A DNA stretch of 64,000 bases from Streptomyces ipomoeae 91-03 (GTDB taxonomy: Bacteria > Actinomycetota > Actinomycetes > Streptomycetales > Streptomycetaceae), in contig NZ_AEJC01000061.1 of NCBI RefSeq assembly GCF_000317595.1, forward strand, positions 23,583 through 87,582, written 5' to 3'. Under the pieces are notes generated by a model. It ran no database searches, was not told the DNA's origin, and saw nothing but the letters and a program-made list of their open reading frames with translations. Below are positions 1-8,011 of this stretch, piece by piece (position 1 is the first letter of the stretch; every line of letters begins with the position of its first letter). The translations under genes were made by a program, and so were the position numbers.

Positions 1-442
1 AAACCCCCTGCGCCACGATCGCCTTCGCCGCCAGCCCCTCCGGCTCGGAGAGCAACCCGAGGACCAGATGCGCCGGCACCCCCTCCGCGTTCCCCGCGGC
101 CTTGGCTTCGTTGTGCGCGACCGTAACGACGTTGCGGGCCCGCGGGGTGTAACGGGCGAACCCCTGGTTGGGGTCGAGGTCGTTCTCGGCCTTCGACACG
201 AACCGCTTCTGCGCCGCCTGCCGGGTCACCCCCATGCTCTTGCCGATGTCCGTCCAGGACGCGCCCGACCGCCGCGCCTGGTCCACGAAGTGGCCGATCA
301 GATGGTCGGCCACGTCACCGAGGTGGTCCGCGGCGATCACCGCGTCCTGAAGCTGGTCGAGCGGTTCCGGATGGACCTTCTTGATGGCTTCGATGAGGTC
401 GTCGAGACGCACGGAAGCCGAAACTCGTGGGTTCGTCGTCAT
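1..442 (-). CDS. HTH plus Clp N-terminal domain protein (partial, runs off left edge)
   Basis: Leftward gene starting with ATG at 442-440 and continuing past base 1, so its C-terminus is missing. The visible 147 residues begin MTTNPRVSASVRLDDLIEAI. A helix-turn-helix-like stretch (SWTDIGKSMGVTRQAAQKRF, about residues 66-85) is followed by the start of a Clp_N repeat (FARYTPRARNVV...NAEGVPAHLVLGLL), the substrate- or adaptor-binding fold of ClpC/ClpA. Stand-alone Clp_N proteins with an HTH occur in Streptomyces, and their function is not established. Two near-identical palindromes overlap the start region, so autoregulation is likely. There is no Shine-Dalgarno sequence; the transcript is probably leaderless. 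Whether AAA+ domains follow cannot be seen; most proteins of this type lack them. Domain call confident, role inferred. Confidence 0.8.
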   Translation of the reverse strand, partial: MTTNPRVSASVRLDDLIEAIKKVHPEPLDQLQDAVIAADHLGDVADHLIGHFVDQARRSGASWTDIGKSMGVTRQAAQKRFVSKAENDLDPNQGFARYTPRARNVVTVAHNEAKAAGNAEGVPAHLVLGLLSEPEGLAAKAIVAQGV

Positions 443-477
443 GTGTCAACCGTAGGTTGACAGTGCATCACTGTCAA
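443..477 (-). promoter_or_regulatory. Predicted leaderless sigma-70 type promoter of the HTH/Clp-N gene
   Basis: Read on the minus strand, a perfect TTGACA (477-472) is followed by exactly 17 bases and then TACGGT (454-449). Only six bases (TGACAC) separate this -10 from the ATG at 442. The predicted transcription start therefore falls on or beside the A of ATG, which fits the lack of any ribosome-binding site. The -35 lies inside the upstream palindrome and the -10 inside the downstream one. Confidence 0.6.
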
Positions 478-490
478 CCTCAAGTTGACA
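444..490. promoter_or_regulatory. Two 19-bp operator palindromes over the promoter
   Basis: Positions 444-462 read TGTCAACCGTAGGTTGACA and 472-490 read TGTCAACCTCAAGTTGACA. Both have perfect 7-bp arms (TGTCAAC/GTTGACA) around a 5-bp spacer, with centres 28 bp apart. They cover both promoter elements of the leftward gene. The obvious candidate ligand is that gene's own HTH domain. Confidence 0.65.
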
Positions 491-516
491 TGCTGAGGCG
501 CCCTGCGGCGTCCCTC

Positions 517-1197
517 TCACTTCGGTGAGGTAGCCAACCGCACCGCCAACCCCGCGAAAACCGTCCCCGTGAAGATGTTCAGCCCCCGGGCCACCCGTCG
601 GCTGCGCCGCAGCAACTGGGAGAGACGGCCGGAGAGCAGCCCGATCGTGCCGTCCCACAGGAAGCCCATGACCACGATGGTGACGCCGAGCAACAGGAGC
701 TGCCCTCGCACATGACCGAGCGACGGGTCCACGAACTGCGGCAGGAACGCCACGTTGAAGAGGATCACCTTGGGGTTGAGCAGATTGGTGATGGCCCCCT
801 GCCAGAAGGCCCGCCGCAGCCCCCGCCGACGCCCGGCCGACGTCCCCGTCCCTCCACCGGGGCCCGGTGCACCGGCATCCCCCTCACCGGCGCCCTCCTC
901 ACCCGGCACCGACCGATCCCGGAACGCCTTCACCGCGAGGTACAGCAGATACGCCGCCCCCAGCCACCGCAGTACGTAATAGAGCGCCGGCAACGTCTCG
1001 AACAGCGCCGAAAGCCCCAGCATCGCGGCCACCGAGTGCACGAGCATGGCGCTCGCCACGCCCGCCGCGGCCATCACCCCGGCCGCCGGCCCACCCCGCC
1101 CCCCGACGGCCACGATGAACATCATGTCGGGCCCCGGAGTCACACAGAGGGCGAAGGCCGCGACGAGAAACGCTGCGTAGAGAGATGTGTCGACCAT
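517..1197 (-). CDS. LysE family amino-acid/metabolite exporter
   Basis: A 226-residue integral membrane protein of the LysE/RhtB superfamily, which exports amino acids or related solutes across the cytoplasmic membrane. The family signature is the N-terminal hydrophobic segment with TPGPDMMFIV (about residues 17-26), followed by further membrane segments and the NLLNPKVILF motif near residue 140. An unusual Gly/Ala-rich loop (about 25 residues) lies before that motif. The start at 1197 (MVDTSLYAAF) matches usual family N-termini; an in-frame ATG at 1206 is also possible and neither has a strong ribosome-binding site. It lies upstream of and co-directional with the Clp-N gene, but the operators and promoter between them suggest separate control. 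Confidence 0.85.
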   Translation of the reverse strand: MVDTSLYAAFLVAAFALCVTPGPDMMFIVAVGGRGGPAAGVMAAAGVASAMLVHSVAAMLGLSALFETLPALYYVLRWLGAAYLLYLAVKAFRDRSVPGEEGAGEGDAGAPGPGGGTGTSAGRRRGLRRAFWQGAITNLLNPKVILFNVAFLPQFVDPSLGHVRGQLLLLGVTIVVMGFLWDGTIGLLSGRLSQLLRRSRRVARGLNIFTGTVFAGLAVRLATSPK

Positions 1198-1567
1198 GCC
1201 CGCCATGCTTGACCGCCGCCCCGAAGAACGGCGACCCGATTTCACGGACCGGAACGCCCGGTGCACAGTCCCCCTCCACCCCACCAGTCCCTCCACCCCA
1301 CCAGTCCCTCCACCCCCACCGGCGCCGCCAACACCCCAACGCACCCGCCAACCCGGCCAGGTTCACCACCCCGACCGCCAGCCCCAGCACCGCCCCCACC
1401 CCGCCCCCTGAAGGGCGTCTTACCGGTATGGCCGGCCCTACCTCACACGGCCGTGATTCCAACCGAGCCACGGGCAGCCGGGCAGCCGGGTCGACTGCCC
1501 ACCCGCCCCGGAGCAGCCCCACCCGCCCCCGGGGGCACCCCCACCCCCCCATGACACGATCGAAGAC
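1198..1567. other. Non-coding C-rich divergent intergenic region with 17-bp tandem repeat
   Basis: No credible gene lies between the divergent LysE and DUF2786 genes. Two perfect copies of a 17-bp unit (CCCTCCACCCCACCAGT, 1272-1288 and 1289-1305) and a partial third copy to 1320 lie in a very C-rich stretch. Open frames here are by-products of base composition. Confidence 0.6.
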
Positions 1568-2785
1568 GTGAGCAGCAGCCGTAGCCGTAGCAGTAGTAGC
1601 AGTAGTAGATCCAGCAGTACGACCCCCACCGTGGACCGCGCCTTCGAGGCCGCCCTCTACGCCGACACCGACACCGCCCTCGACACCGGCGCCTCGCTGC
1701 TCGCCGCCGACCCGTCGGCCGACGCGGAACTCGCCCGGCGAGGCCGGGAGTTCGTCGCGGGCGCCTGGCGACGCGGCTGGCAGCCCGCCGATGTCGTACG
1801 GTTCGCGCGGCGCGAGCTGGAGGGCCCGCATGTACGCCTGCTCGCACGGCTCGTCGTGGACGAGCACCAGGCAGGGGACCGACCGCCCCCGACCCCCCGC
1901 TGGTCCGCCCAGCTCGACGAGGTCAGAACCCTCGCCGAACCCGAACCCGAACTCAAACCCGGGCCGACCCCCCACACCGACCGCTTCTCACAGGCCACCA
2001 CCACCCTGGAGCTGTACCGCCTGCTCCTCCGTCTGCCCGCCCTGGAACCCCTGGACCGGGACCGGCCCCAGACCGCCCCCACCCCCCGCGACCCCGAGTC
2101 CCGCATGCTCACCCGTATCCGCGCCCTGCTCGCCAAGGCGGAGGCGACCGGCTTCCCGGAGGAGGCGGAGGCGCTCAGCGCGAAGGCGCAGGAGCTGATG
2201 GCGCGGCACAGCATCGACGAGGCGCTGCTCGCCGCCCGCACCCACACCAAGGACGCGCCCGGCGCCTGCCGCATCGGCGTGGACCCGCCGTACGAGACGG
2301 CCAAGGCGGTACTGCTCGACGCGGTCGCCCGCGCCAACCGCTGCGAGGCCGTCTGGAGCGAGGCCCTCGGCTTCTCCACGGTCGTCGGTTTCGAGGCCGA
2401 TCTGGAGGCGGTCGAACTGCTCTACACCTCGCTCCTCGTCCAGGCCACCACCGCGATGACCAAGGCGGAGGCGGCCCAGCGCAAGGGCGGCCGCAAGCGG
2501 ACCAAGACCTTCCGGCAGTCCTTCCTGGCCGCCTACGCCCACCGCATAGGTGACAGGCTGGCCGAGGTCGCCGATGCGCAGGTGGCCGAAACCGGCGCCG
2601 AGGACGCGGGCGACCTGCTCCCCGTCCTCGCCGCCCGAGACGTCGCCGTCCGCGACCGGTTCACCCACATGTTCCCGGACACCGTCACCACCCGCGTACG
2701 AGGTGTCAGCGACGCCACCGGCTGGCGACAGGGCACGGAGGCAGCGGACCGAGCCCAGGTCAGGGCCCGGCCCCGGCTGCCGTAA
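1568..2785 (+). CDS. DUF2786 domain protein
   Basis: A 405-residue protein starting at GTG 1568. A serine-rich opening of about 20 residues, encoded by an AGT/AGC microsatellite, precedes a helical region. The DUF2786 motif (MLTRIRALLAKAEATGFPEE, from about residue 179) follows, then a helical block that usually accompanies it (about 230-330). DUF2786 proteins are common in actinobacteria and phages and have no defined biochemical role. The C-terminus (ATGWRQGTEAADRAQVRARP) is the DUF2786-associated tail. It appears monocistronic, and the sequence just downstream is transposase debris. Family call good, function unknown. Confidence 0.8.
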   Translation: MSSSRSRSSSSSSRSSSTTPTVDRAFEAALYADTDTALDTGASLLAADPSADAELARRGREFVAGAWRRGWQPADVVRFARRELEGPHVRLLARLVVDEHQAGDRPPPTPRWSAQLDEVRTLAEPEPELKPGPTPHTDRFSQATTTLELYRLLLRLPALEPLDRDRPQTAPTPRDPESRMLTRIRALLAKAEATGFPEEAEALSAKAQELMARHSIDEALLAARTHTKDAPGACRIGVDPPYETAKAVLLDAVARANRCEAVWSEALGFSTVVGFEADLEAVELLYTSLLVQATTAMTKAEAAQRKGGRKRTKTFRQSFLAAYAHRIGDRLAEVADAQVAETGAEDAGDLLPVLAARDVAVRDRFTHMFPDTVTTRVRGVSDATGWRQGTEAADRAQVRARPRLP

Positions 2786-2790
2786 AGGGG

Positions 2791-3120
2791 GTTGAGGAAC
2801 ACCGGAACGAGAACCGGCGCCAAGCCGTACGGATCTCCGGCCCGCAGAGGAAGCGGGTGCTGAAGCGGGCGCAGGAGATCGCCGACCTGGGGATGGGCGA
2901 GGCCGACGTCTCGGCGATACCGCCGCGCCGGCCGGCGGAGCTGTCCCGGTATGGGGTGGACGGCAAGGCGTCCCTGCTCAAGCGGCACGACGACTCCCGG
3001 CGCCTGGCCACCCTGCCGGCCACCGCGACCTGCTTGACGACCCGGGCGGTCGACGACGCCCTGGACCTGCCGGCGGTGCTCATCGTGACGAAGCCGCCGG
3101 CCAGGGCGGCTTCGCGGACC
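2791..3120 (+). pseudogene. Tn3-family transposase fragment (N-terminal region)
   Basis: An open stretch without a proper start reads VEEHRNENRRQAVRISG..., then VSAIPPRRPAELSRYGVDGK and DDSRRLATLPATATCLTTRA followed by VDDALDLPAVLI. This resembles the DUF4158 region of Tn3-family transposases (RYG...A-S-LxRH...RRLATL-A...AVDDALDL). The rest of the transposase, including the catalytic DDE domain, is absent, and similarity fades after about 3090. It sits between the DUF2786 gene and the oxidoreductase and is best read as remains of a transposon that once lay here. Identification is by motif memory, not search. Confidence 0.6.
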
Positions 3121-3246
3121 CCTTCGACCACCTTCCGGCGGGCCCCGATTCGGACTGTGTCGCGCGTCACATCCGGCCCATGTCACGTCCAGGCCGCCTG
3201 CTCCCATCTGGTGGGCGTCAGTAAGCGAGCCGAGGAGGACGGAACG

Positions 3247-4452
3247 ATGAGCGCACGGCAGGAGACCAGCACGGCGAACGCGCACCGCGTGGCGATCCTG
3301 GGGGCGGGATACGCAGGCATGGCCGCGGCCGTCCAGCTCGCGGCGCGGGCCAAGCGGCACGAGGATGTGCAGGTGACCGTGGTGAACGCGCAGGAGCGGT
3401 TCACCGAACGCATGCGGTTGCACATGACGGCGACCGGGCAGCGGCTCGCCGAGCTGAGCATCCCGGAGCTGCTGGAGGGCACGGGCGCACGGTTCGTGCG
3501 CGGCTGGGTCACGGCGGTGGACGCGGACGCGAAGACCGTGCGGATCGACGACGACCGGGTCCTGCACTACGACACGCTGGTGTACGGGCTGGGCGGGGTC
3601 GCCGACACCTCGGCGGTGCCGGGGGCCGAGGACCACGCGTACACCCTGAGCAGTGCCCAGGACGCCGAGTCGCTGGCCGACCGGCTGGCGTGGCTCGGCA
3701 GCGGCACGGTGGTGGTCGCCGGCAGCGGGCTGACCGGTATCGAGTCGGCCGCGGAGATCGCCGAGCGGCACCCGCGGCTGAACGTCGTGCTGCTGGGCAG
3801 GCAGGAGCCCGGGGCGGCCATGAGCCCGAAGGCCAAGGCGTATCTGCGCGCCGCGCTCGACCGGCTGGGCGTCCAGGTGCGCGTCGGTGTCGAGGTGGCC
3901 AAGGTGCTGCCCGACGCGGTGGAGTTGGCAGGCGGGGAGAGCATCGCCGCCGACGCAGTCCTGTGGACCAGCGGCACGCGCGTGTCGCGGCTGGCGGTCG
4001 CCGCCGGGCTGGCCGTCGATGAGCGCGGACGCATCGTCACCGACGCCGCGCTGCGGTCGGTGTCCCACCCCGATGTGTACGCGATCGGCGACGCGGCCGC
4101 GATCCGCCAGGGCTACGGCGTCATGCACGGTACGTGCCAGGGCGGCATGCCGAGCGGGGTGCACGCCGCGCTGTCGATCGACCGTGTACTCAAGGGCAAG
4201 CAGCCCAAGCCGTTCCGCTTCGGCTATTACCACACGCCGGTGAGCTTGGGGCGAGGCGACGCGGTGGTGCAGTTCACCCGGCCCGACGACAGCCCGCGCC
4301 GGATCTGCCTGACCGGACGCATGGCCGTCCGGTACAAGGAGACGGTGACTGCCTCGCCCTGGCCGACGTATGGCCGTATGACGAAGATGCCTGCCTCTGG
4401 TGCGTTCTGGCCCCGCGGGGGCCGCTTCACCCGTGTCCGGGGGGCCAAGTGA
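3247..4452 (+). CDS. FAD-dependent NAD(P)H oxidoreductase (NDH-2-like)
   Basis: A 401-residue two-dinucleotide-binding flavoprotein. The N-terminal FAD motif AILGAGYAGMAAAVQL (about residues 17-32), the central NAD(P)H motif VVVAGSGLTGIESAAEIAER (about 158-177) and the late FAD motif VYAIGDAAAI (about 278-287) place it with type II NADH dehydrogenase/FSP1-like oxidoreductases. No transmembrane segment is evident. ATG 3247 has a good ribosome-binding site (GAGGAGG, about 9 nt upstream). The stop overlaps the GTG start of the sigma factor by 4 nt (GTGA), so the two are translationally coupled. ECF41 sigma genes are usually found beside oxidoreductase, epimerase or carboxymuconolactone decarboxylase genes, which fits. 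The electron acceptor is unknown. Confidence 0.85.
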   Translation: MSARQETSTANAHRVAILGAGYAGMAAAVQLAARAKRHEDVQVTVVNAQERFTERMRLHMTATGQRLAELSIPELLEGTGARFVRGWVTAVDADAKTVRIDDDRVLHYDTLVYGLGGVADTSAVPGAEDHAYTLSSAQDAESLADRLAWLGSGTVVVAGSGLTGIESAAEIAERHPRLNVVLLGRQEPGAAMSPKAKAYLRAALDRLGVQVRVGVEVAKVLPDAVELAGGESIAADAVLWTSGTRVSRLAVAAGLAVDERGRIVTDAALRSVSHPDVYAIGDAAAIRQGYGVMHGTCQGGMPSGVHAALSIDRVLKGKQPKPFRFGYYHTPVSLGRGDAVVQFTRPDDSPRRICLTGRMAVRYKETVTASPWPTYGRMTKMPASGAFWPRGGRFTRVRGAK

Positions 4453-5369
4453 CCGGCCTGTCCGCCCACCCGGACCATCAGGTCTTCCACGAGCACCGGC
4501 GGCTGCTGTTCTCCGTGGCCTACCGCGTCCTCGGCAGCGCGGCCGATGCCGAGGACGCGGTCCAGGATGCCTGGATCAAGTGGTCTGCCGCGGACCGCTC
4601 GCAGGTGGCCGACCCCAAGGCGTACCTGACGCGGATCGTCTCGAACCTGGCGCTGGAACGGCTGCGCTCCACCCGGCACAAGCGGGAGACCTATGTGGGG
4701 CCGTGGCTGCCGGAGCCCATCCTCACCGGCGGGGATGCCGCCGAGGCTGTCACGGACGCCGAGTCGGTGTCAATGGCCATGCTGGTGGTGCTGGAGACGC
4801 TCAGTCCGCTGGAGCGCGCGGTGTTCGTGCTGAAGGAGGTCTTCGGCTTCAGCCACGCCGAGATCGCGGAGGCGGTGGAGCGTTCCGAAGCCGCGGTGCG
4901 GCAGGCCGCGCACCGAGCCCGCGAGCACGTGCGGGCCCGGCGACCGCGCTTCGCCGCCGACCGGTCGCGGCAGCGCGAGGCCACCGAGCGGTTCTTCGCC
5001 GCCGCAACCGGCGGGGACGTCAACGCCCTGATGGAACTGCTGTCCCCGGACGTCACCCTGTGGACCGACGGCGGCGGCAAGGTCCGCCAGGCCCTGCGCC
5101 CGGTTGTGGGCGCGGCCACGGTGGCCGCCTGGTTCGCGGCCATCGGCACCGTCACCTACCAGGGCGTCGAGCCCGCCGACATGAAAGCCGGACTCGTCGA
5201 GATCAACGGCGGGCCGGGCATGGTGTTCAGCGGGCCGGGACGTGTGATCGCCACCGTCACCTTCGACTTCGACGCCGACGGCCGCATCACCGCCATCCAC
5301 AACGTGGCCAACCCGGACAAACTCCAGGCCGTCGCCGACGGCACCACTTACGACATCGAGACGCGGTGA
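4449..5369 (+). CDS. sigJ: ECF41 (SigJ-like) RNA polymerase sigma factor with fused SnoaL-like C-terminal domain
   Basis: A 306-residue extracytoplasmic-function sigma factor. Region 2 (FHEHRRLLFSVAYRVLGSAA, then DAEDAVQDAWIKW) and region 4 (LSPLERAVFVLKEVFGFSHA, then EIAEAVERSEAAVRQ) are followed from about residue 175 by an NTF2/SnoaL-like extension instead of an anti-sigma partner. ECF41 hallmarks are visible: WLPEPI between the sigma domains, DGGGK in the extension and NPDKL near the C-terminus. In the studied family members the extension modulates sigma activity in cis. GTG 4449 overlaps the upstream oxidoreductase stop. I found no convincing ECF41-type promoter before the operon. Family call strong; the symbol is by analogy. 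Confidence 0.88.
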   Translation: MTGLSAHPDHQVFHEHRRLLFSVAYRVLGSAADAEDAVQDAWIKWSAADRSQVADPKAYLTRIVSNLALERLRSTRHKRETYVGPWLPEPILTGGDAAEAVTDAESVSMAMLVVLETLSPLERAVFVLKEVFGFSHAEIAEAVERSEAAVRQAAHRAREHVRARRPRFAADRSRQREATERFFAAATGGDVNALMELLSPDVTLWTDGGGKVRQALRPVVGAATVAAWFAAIGTVTYQGVEPADMKAGLVEINGGPGMVFSGPGRVIATVTFDFDADGRITAIHNVANPDKLQAVADGTTYDIETR

Positions 5370-5375
5370 GCGTCG

Positions 5376-5913
5376 TCACCGCGTGCTGCTGCCGGGCGCG
5401 AGCAGGCTGGTGAGCTCGGCGATTGCCTTGGGGAACGGCTTGAAGCAGCGGCGGACCTTCTCCGGCTTCTTGTGCCGAGACTTCGCCATGAGCATCAGCG
5501 GCGAGGCGCCCTGCTCGCCGAGGTGGGTCAGGGCGGAGCGGCGGTACTCGTGCAGATCCCAGCCGGTACCGGGTCCGCGCACCGAGGTGTGCCGACCGTC
5601 TCGTAGAGCATCCGGTAGAAGGTCTCCTCCCGCATGTGGACCTCTCGCCGCATGTGGACCTCGCGGCGGGCGATCAGCCGGTCGATCACCATCTCGATCG
5701 TGCCGGGGTTTCCGAGCCCGGCACGGCGAGCCGTTTCGCCCGGGTCGGCACGGCGGGTGCGTCGTGGTCGCCCTCGCGGCACCAGGCAAGCCAGGACAGC
5801 ACCGCCGCCGGCGGCCGGGCCTCGCCGAGCCGCTCGGCGGTCTTGCCCACCCCGATCCCGTGGTTCCGGACCGAGCGGGCGTCGCCGGTCGGCAGCTGCA
5901 CGATGGTGGGCAC
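5376..5913 (-). pseudogene. Degraded tyrosine recombinase/integrase
   Basis: Leftward remnant in three frame segments. The first (5913-5686) reads [17 protein letters not shown], then [20 protein letters not shown] and [16 protein letters not shown] second frame gives [20 protein letters not shown], then TFYRMLYET. After a deletion a third gives [20 protein letters not shown], then [24 protein letters not shown] and AELTSLLAP. The last resembles the integrase catalytic box (HxxR...H...Y). The expected nucleophilic Tyr in the R-[R/Y]-Y-F-K-P position is Cys. An 18-bp tandem duplication explains the repeated EVHMRR. Frameshift, deletion and the lost Tyr make it non-functional. It lies just behind the ECF41 operon. 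Confidence 0.7.
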
Positions 5914-5944
5914 CGCTTTTCCCCAACCCCCGCGAACCCCTGAG

Positions 5945-6508
5945 TCAGTCGCCCGCCGGCAGGAACGGCCCCACCGTCGCGTCCAACGCGTCCTCGGACT
6001 TGACCGCGACCTCGGGGTCCGGCCACTTGAAGCCGTTCGCCTCGCTGTCCCCGGGCAGGGTGACCTTCAGCGAGTCCACCGCGGCGCTCTTGGCCGTGTC
6101 ACCCGCGACCCCGCGTACGTACGAGACCGTGAAGGTCGCCGTCTGAGCCGCCTCCAGCTTGAGCTCGGTGTCCTGCGACACGCCCTCCTGCGGCTGGAGC
6201 TTCCAGGACTTGTCACCGGCGGACAGCTCGACAGTGGGGGCGCCCTTCAGGGTGCAGGCGGCGTCACCCTTGTTGGTCACCGTGACCGGCACGGCACCCT
6301 CGTCCCCGGCGGCCGGCGCGGCACTGCTGGGACCGACCTCCATGGCGAGGCCCTTCGCCGTACAGGCGCCACCGGAGCCACTGGCACCCGTGGTGGCGGT
6401 GTCCCCGCCGTTTCCACCGCCGTCCCCGTCGTCGCTGCCACTGCTGCAGGCGGTGAGCGTGAGGGCCGCGAGGAGCGCGGCGGCGGTGGCGAAGGAAGCG
6501 GTGCGCAT
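5945..6508 (-). CDS. DUF4232-type secreted lipoprotein
   Basis: A 187-residue predicted lipoprotein: MRTASF start, hydrophobic signal peptide and lipobox LTAC (Cys at about residue 23), then a Gly/Asp/Ser-rich linker and a beta-rich domain. The domain contains [20 protein letters not shown] and has the DUF4232 look of actinobacterial envelope proteins: paired short strands, with Cys residues that may form a disulphide. Role unknown. ATG 6508 is preferred because it gives a normal signal peptide; the open frame upstream to 6673 adds an implausible leader. The next gene upstream is another lipoprotein on the same strand. Confidence 0.75.
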   Translation of the reverse strand: MRTASFATAAALLAALTLTACSSGSDDGDGGGNGGDTATTGASGSGGACTAKGLAMEVGPSSAAPAAGDEGAVPVTVTNKGDAACTLKGAPTVELSAGDKSWKLQPQEGVSQDTELKLEAAQTATFTVSYVRGVAGDTAKSAAVDSLKVTLPGDSEANGFKWPDPEVAVKSEDALDATVGPFLPAGD

Positions 6509-6680
6509 GAAGTCGGTTCCCGGGGGTTCATGGCTGCTGTCGCAGCCGGTGGTGGAGGGTGTGCGAACGGGCCGCGAAACCCGGAGGTTCCGCGGCCCGC
6601 CCGACAAATGATCCACGATCCGAGGCTCGCCGTAGTCACGATCCACAAACCACTCGCGGCTCGCCCCGGACATGATCTAC

Positions 6681-6772
6681 GCCGTCGACGACCCGGTGGT
6701 CGTCGTTTACGACCCGGCGGTCGCCGCCGTCCACAACCCGGCGGCCGTCACCTACGACCCGGCGGTCGCCGT
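6681..6772. repeat. Short imperfect tandem repeat between lipoprotein genes
   Basis: Four imperfect units built around TACGACCCGGCGGTCGCCG; the ACCCGG cores start at 6691, 6712, 6736 and 6757 (spacing 21, 24, 21). The last unit overlaps the 3' end of the upstream lipoprotein gene, whose final residues (TDLPTATAGS) it encodes. The rest of 6509-6680 holds no gene. Confidence 0.55.
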
Positions 6773-7291
6773 CGGCAGATCCGTCGGCAGCCCCGAGGGC
6801 AGCGCCCCCTCGGTCTTCTGGAACGTCTCCTTGCCGACATCGCCCTCCCACGTGATGGTGAGCGACTTGGAGCTGACGGAGTCGACCATGCCCTCGGTGC
6901 GGTCCTTGCTGCCGTCGGTGCACTTGAGGCCGATCATCCGCATGTTCGCCTCGTCGGTCACCTTGCCGCTGCACACCGAGGTGCCCGCGAAGACCGCGGC
7001 CTCGTCGCCGTTCACGAAGAGGGCGACCGCCTTGCCGTCGGTGGTGGCCAGCCAGTTGCCCTGCAGTTCGGACTGGGCGCCGGAGGAGCCCCCGGAGCCG
7101 CCGTCGCCGTCAGCGGCCTCCGTCGCCGACGGGATGGCCGACGGCTCCTTGGCCTCGGAGCCGCCGTCGTCACTGCTGCACCCGGTCAGTACGAGCGCGG
7201 TTGCCAGTCCGGCCGCCGCGACCGCGACACGCATGCGCCGACGAGCGGACGTCGCCCTCGTCACGGTCCTTGCCGTCATCGCCGTACTCAC
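6752..7291 (-). CDS. Predicted lipoprotein of unknown function
   Basis: A 179-residue protein with an Arg-rich n-region, hydrophobic core and lipobox LTGC (Cys about residue 38), so exported and lipid-anchored. A Ser/Gly/Asp-rich linker follows, then a compact domain (QGNWLATTDGKAVALFVNGD; two Cys at VCSG and LKCTDG that may pair). GTG 7291 has GGGAG seven bases upstream and is the best start; MRVAV at 7234 is a shorter alternative. It has the layout of the small envelope lipoproteins typical of Streptomyces, but I recognise no named family. Confidence 0.7.
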   Translation of the reverse strand: MSTAMTARTVTRATSARRRMRVAVAAAGLATALVLTGCSSDDGGSEAKEPSAIPSATEAADGDGGSGGSSGAQSELQGNWLATTDGKAVALFVNGDEAAVFAGTSVCSGKVTDEANMRMIGLKCTDGSKDRTEGMVDSVSSKSLTITWEGDVGKETFQKTEGALPSGLPTDLPTATAGS

Positions 7292-7421
7292 TGCAGGTCT
7301 CCCAAAGGTCTGGCCGGATCCGGTCGCCGCGGCGACAGCGGCAAGCTACCAGGACGCGCTCTCCGAAAGATGGCCGGGAACTGTGAGAACCACTCACCGG
7401 AACTGTGACGACGAACCGGAC

Positions 7422-7670
7422 GCCTCCCCGAGAACCAGACGCCTCCTCGAGAACCGAATGCCTCTCGAACGCCCGGATGCCTCTCCGGGAACCGGACGCC
7501 TCCCCGGGAACCGGACGCCTCTCGAACGCCCGGATGCCTCCCCGGGAACCGGACGCCTCTCGAACGCCCGGATGCCTCCCCGGGAACCGGACGCCTCTCG
7601 AACGCCCGGACGCCTCCCCGGGAACCGGACACCTCCCCGAACGCCCGGACGCCTCCCCGAACGCCCGGGC
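7422..7670. repeat. 19-bp tandem array with two alternating unit types
   Basis: Thirteen contiguous units, eleven of 19 bp and the last two of 20 bp. Type A is GCCTCCCCGGGAACCGGAC and type B is GCCTCTCGAACGCCCGGAT. From 7460 the order is B A A B A B A B A, then two B-like units, so an A+B 38-bp dimer has itself been duplicated. The first two units are diverged A types. Because 19 is not a multiple of 3, all frames stay open and give spurious repetitive proteins. It lies between the rpsN stop and the upstream lipoprotein gene. Confidence 0.85.
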
Positions 7671-7692
7671 GGCCACCAGGACGCCCGGGCGG

Positions 7693-7998
7693 CTACCAGG
7701 ACGACTTCCGCACCCCCGGCAGGAACCCCGCGTGCGCCTGCTCCCGCAGACTCACCCGGGACAGCCCGAACGCCCGGAAGTAACCGCGCGGCCGGCCGTC
7801 GGTCTGGTCCCGGTTGCGTACGCGGGTGGCGCTGGCGTCACGCGGCTGCCGGCCCAGTTCCCGCTGGGCGGCGGCCCGTTCGGCATCCGTCGAGGACGGC
7901 CGCCGGATGATCTCCTTCAGCTCGGCCCGCCGCTCGGCGTACCGCGCCACGATCTCCTGCCGCTTCTCGTTCTTCGCGATCTTGCTCTTCTTCGCCAT
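7693..7998 (-). CDS. rpsN: 30S ribosomal protein S14, zinc-independent paralogue
   Basis: A 101-residue protein ([20 protein letters not shown]...) of the long S14 type that lacks the CxxC zinc motifs of the short form. Such C-minus paralogues replace the zinc-binding copy during zinc starvation, sparing metal. The conserved C-terminal [20 protein letters not shown] is present. It follows rpmB on the same strand with 13 bases between them, and both lie leftward from the Zur-like box at 8283. Confidence 0.93.
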   Translation of the reverse strand: MAKKSKIAKNEKRQEIVARYAERRAELKEIIRRPSSTDAERAAAQRELGRQPRDASATRVRNRDQTDGRPRGYFRAFGLSRVSLREQAHAGFLPGVRKSSW

Positions 7999-8011
7999 CG
8001 GACCCGTCCTC

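Noticed and set aside
3181..3219. ECF41-type promoter (TGTCACG ... CGTC) before the oxidoreductase
   Set aside because: The two elements are 28 bp apart, too far for the usual spacing; other pairings nearby are 14 bp. No convincing match.
7422..7670. Possible CRISPR array
   Set aside because: Units are directly adjacent with no spacers and come in two alternating types; no cas genes nearby.
7170..7676. Leftward 168-residue open frame over the 19-bp array
   Set aside because: Repetitive Gly/Arg/Pro protein present in several frames because the unit is not a multiple of three; overlaps the N-terminus of a better supported lipoprotein gene.
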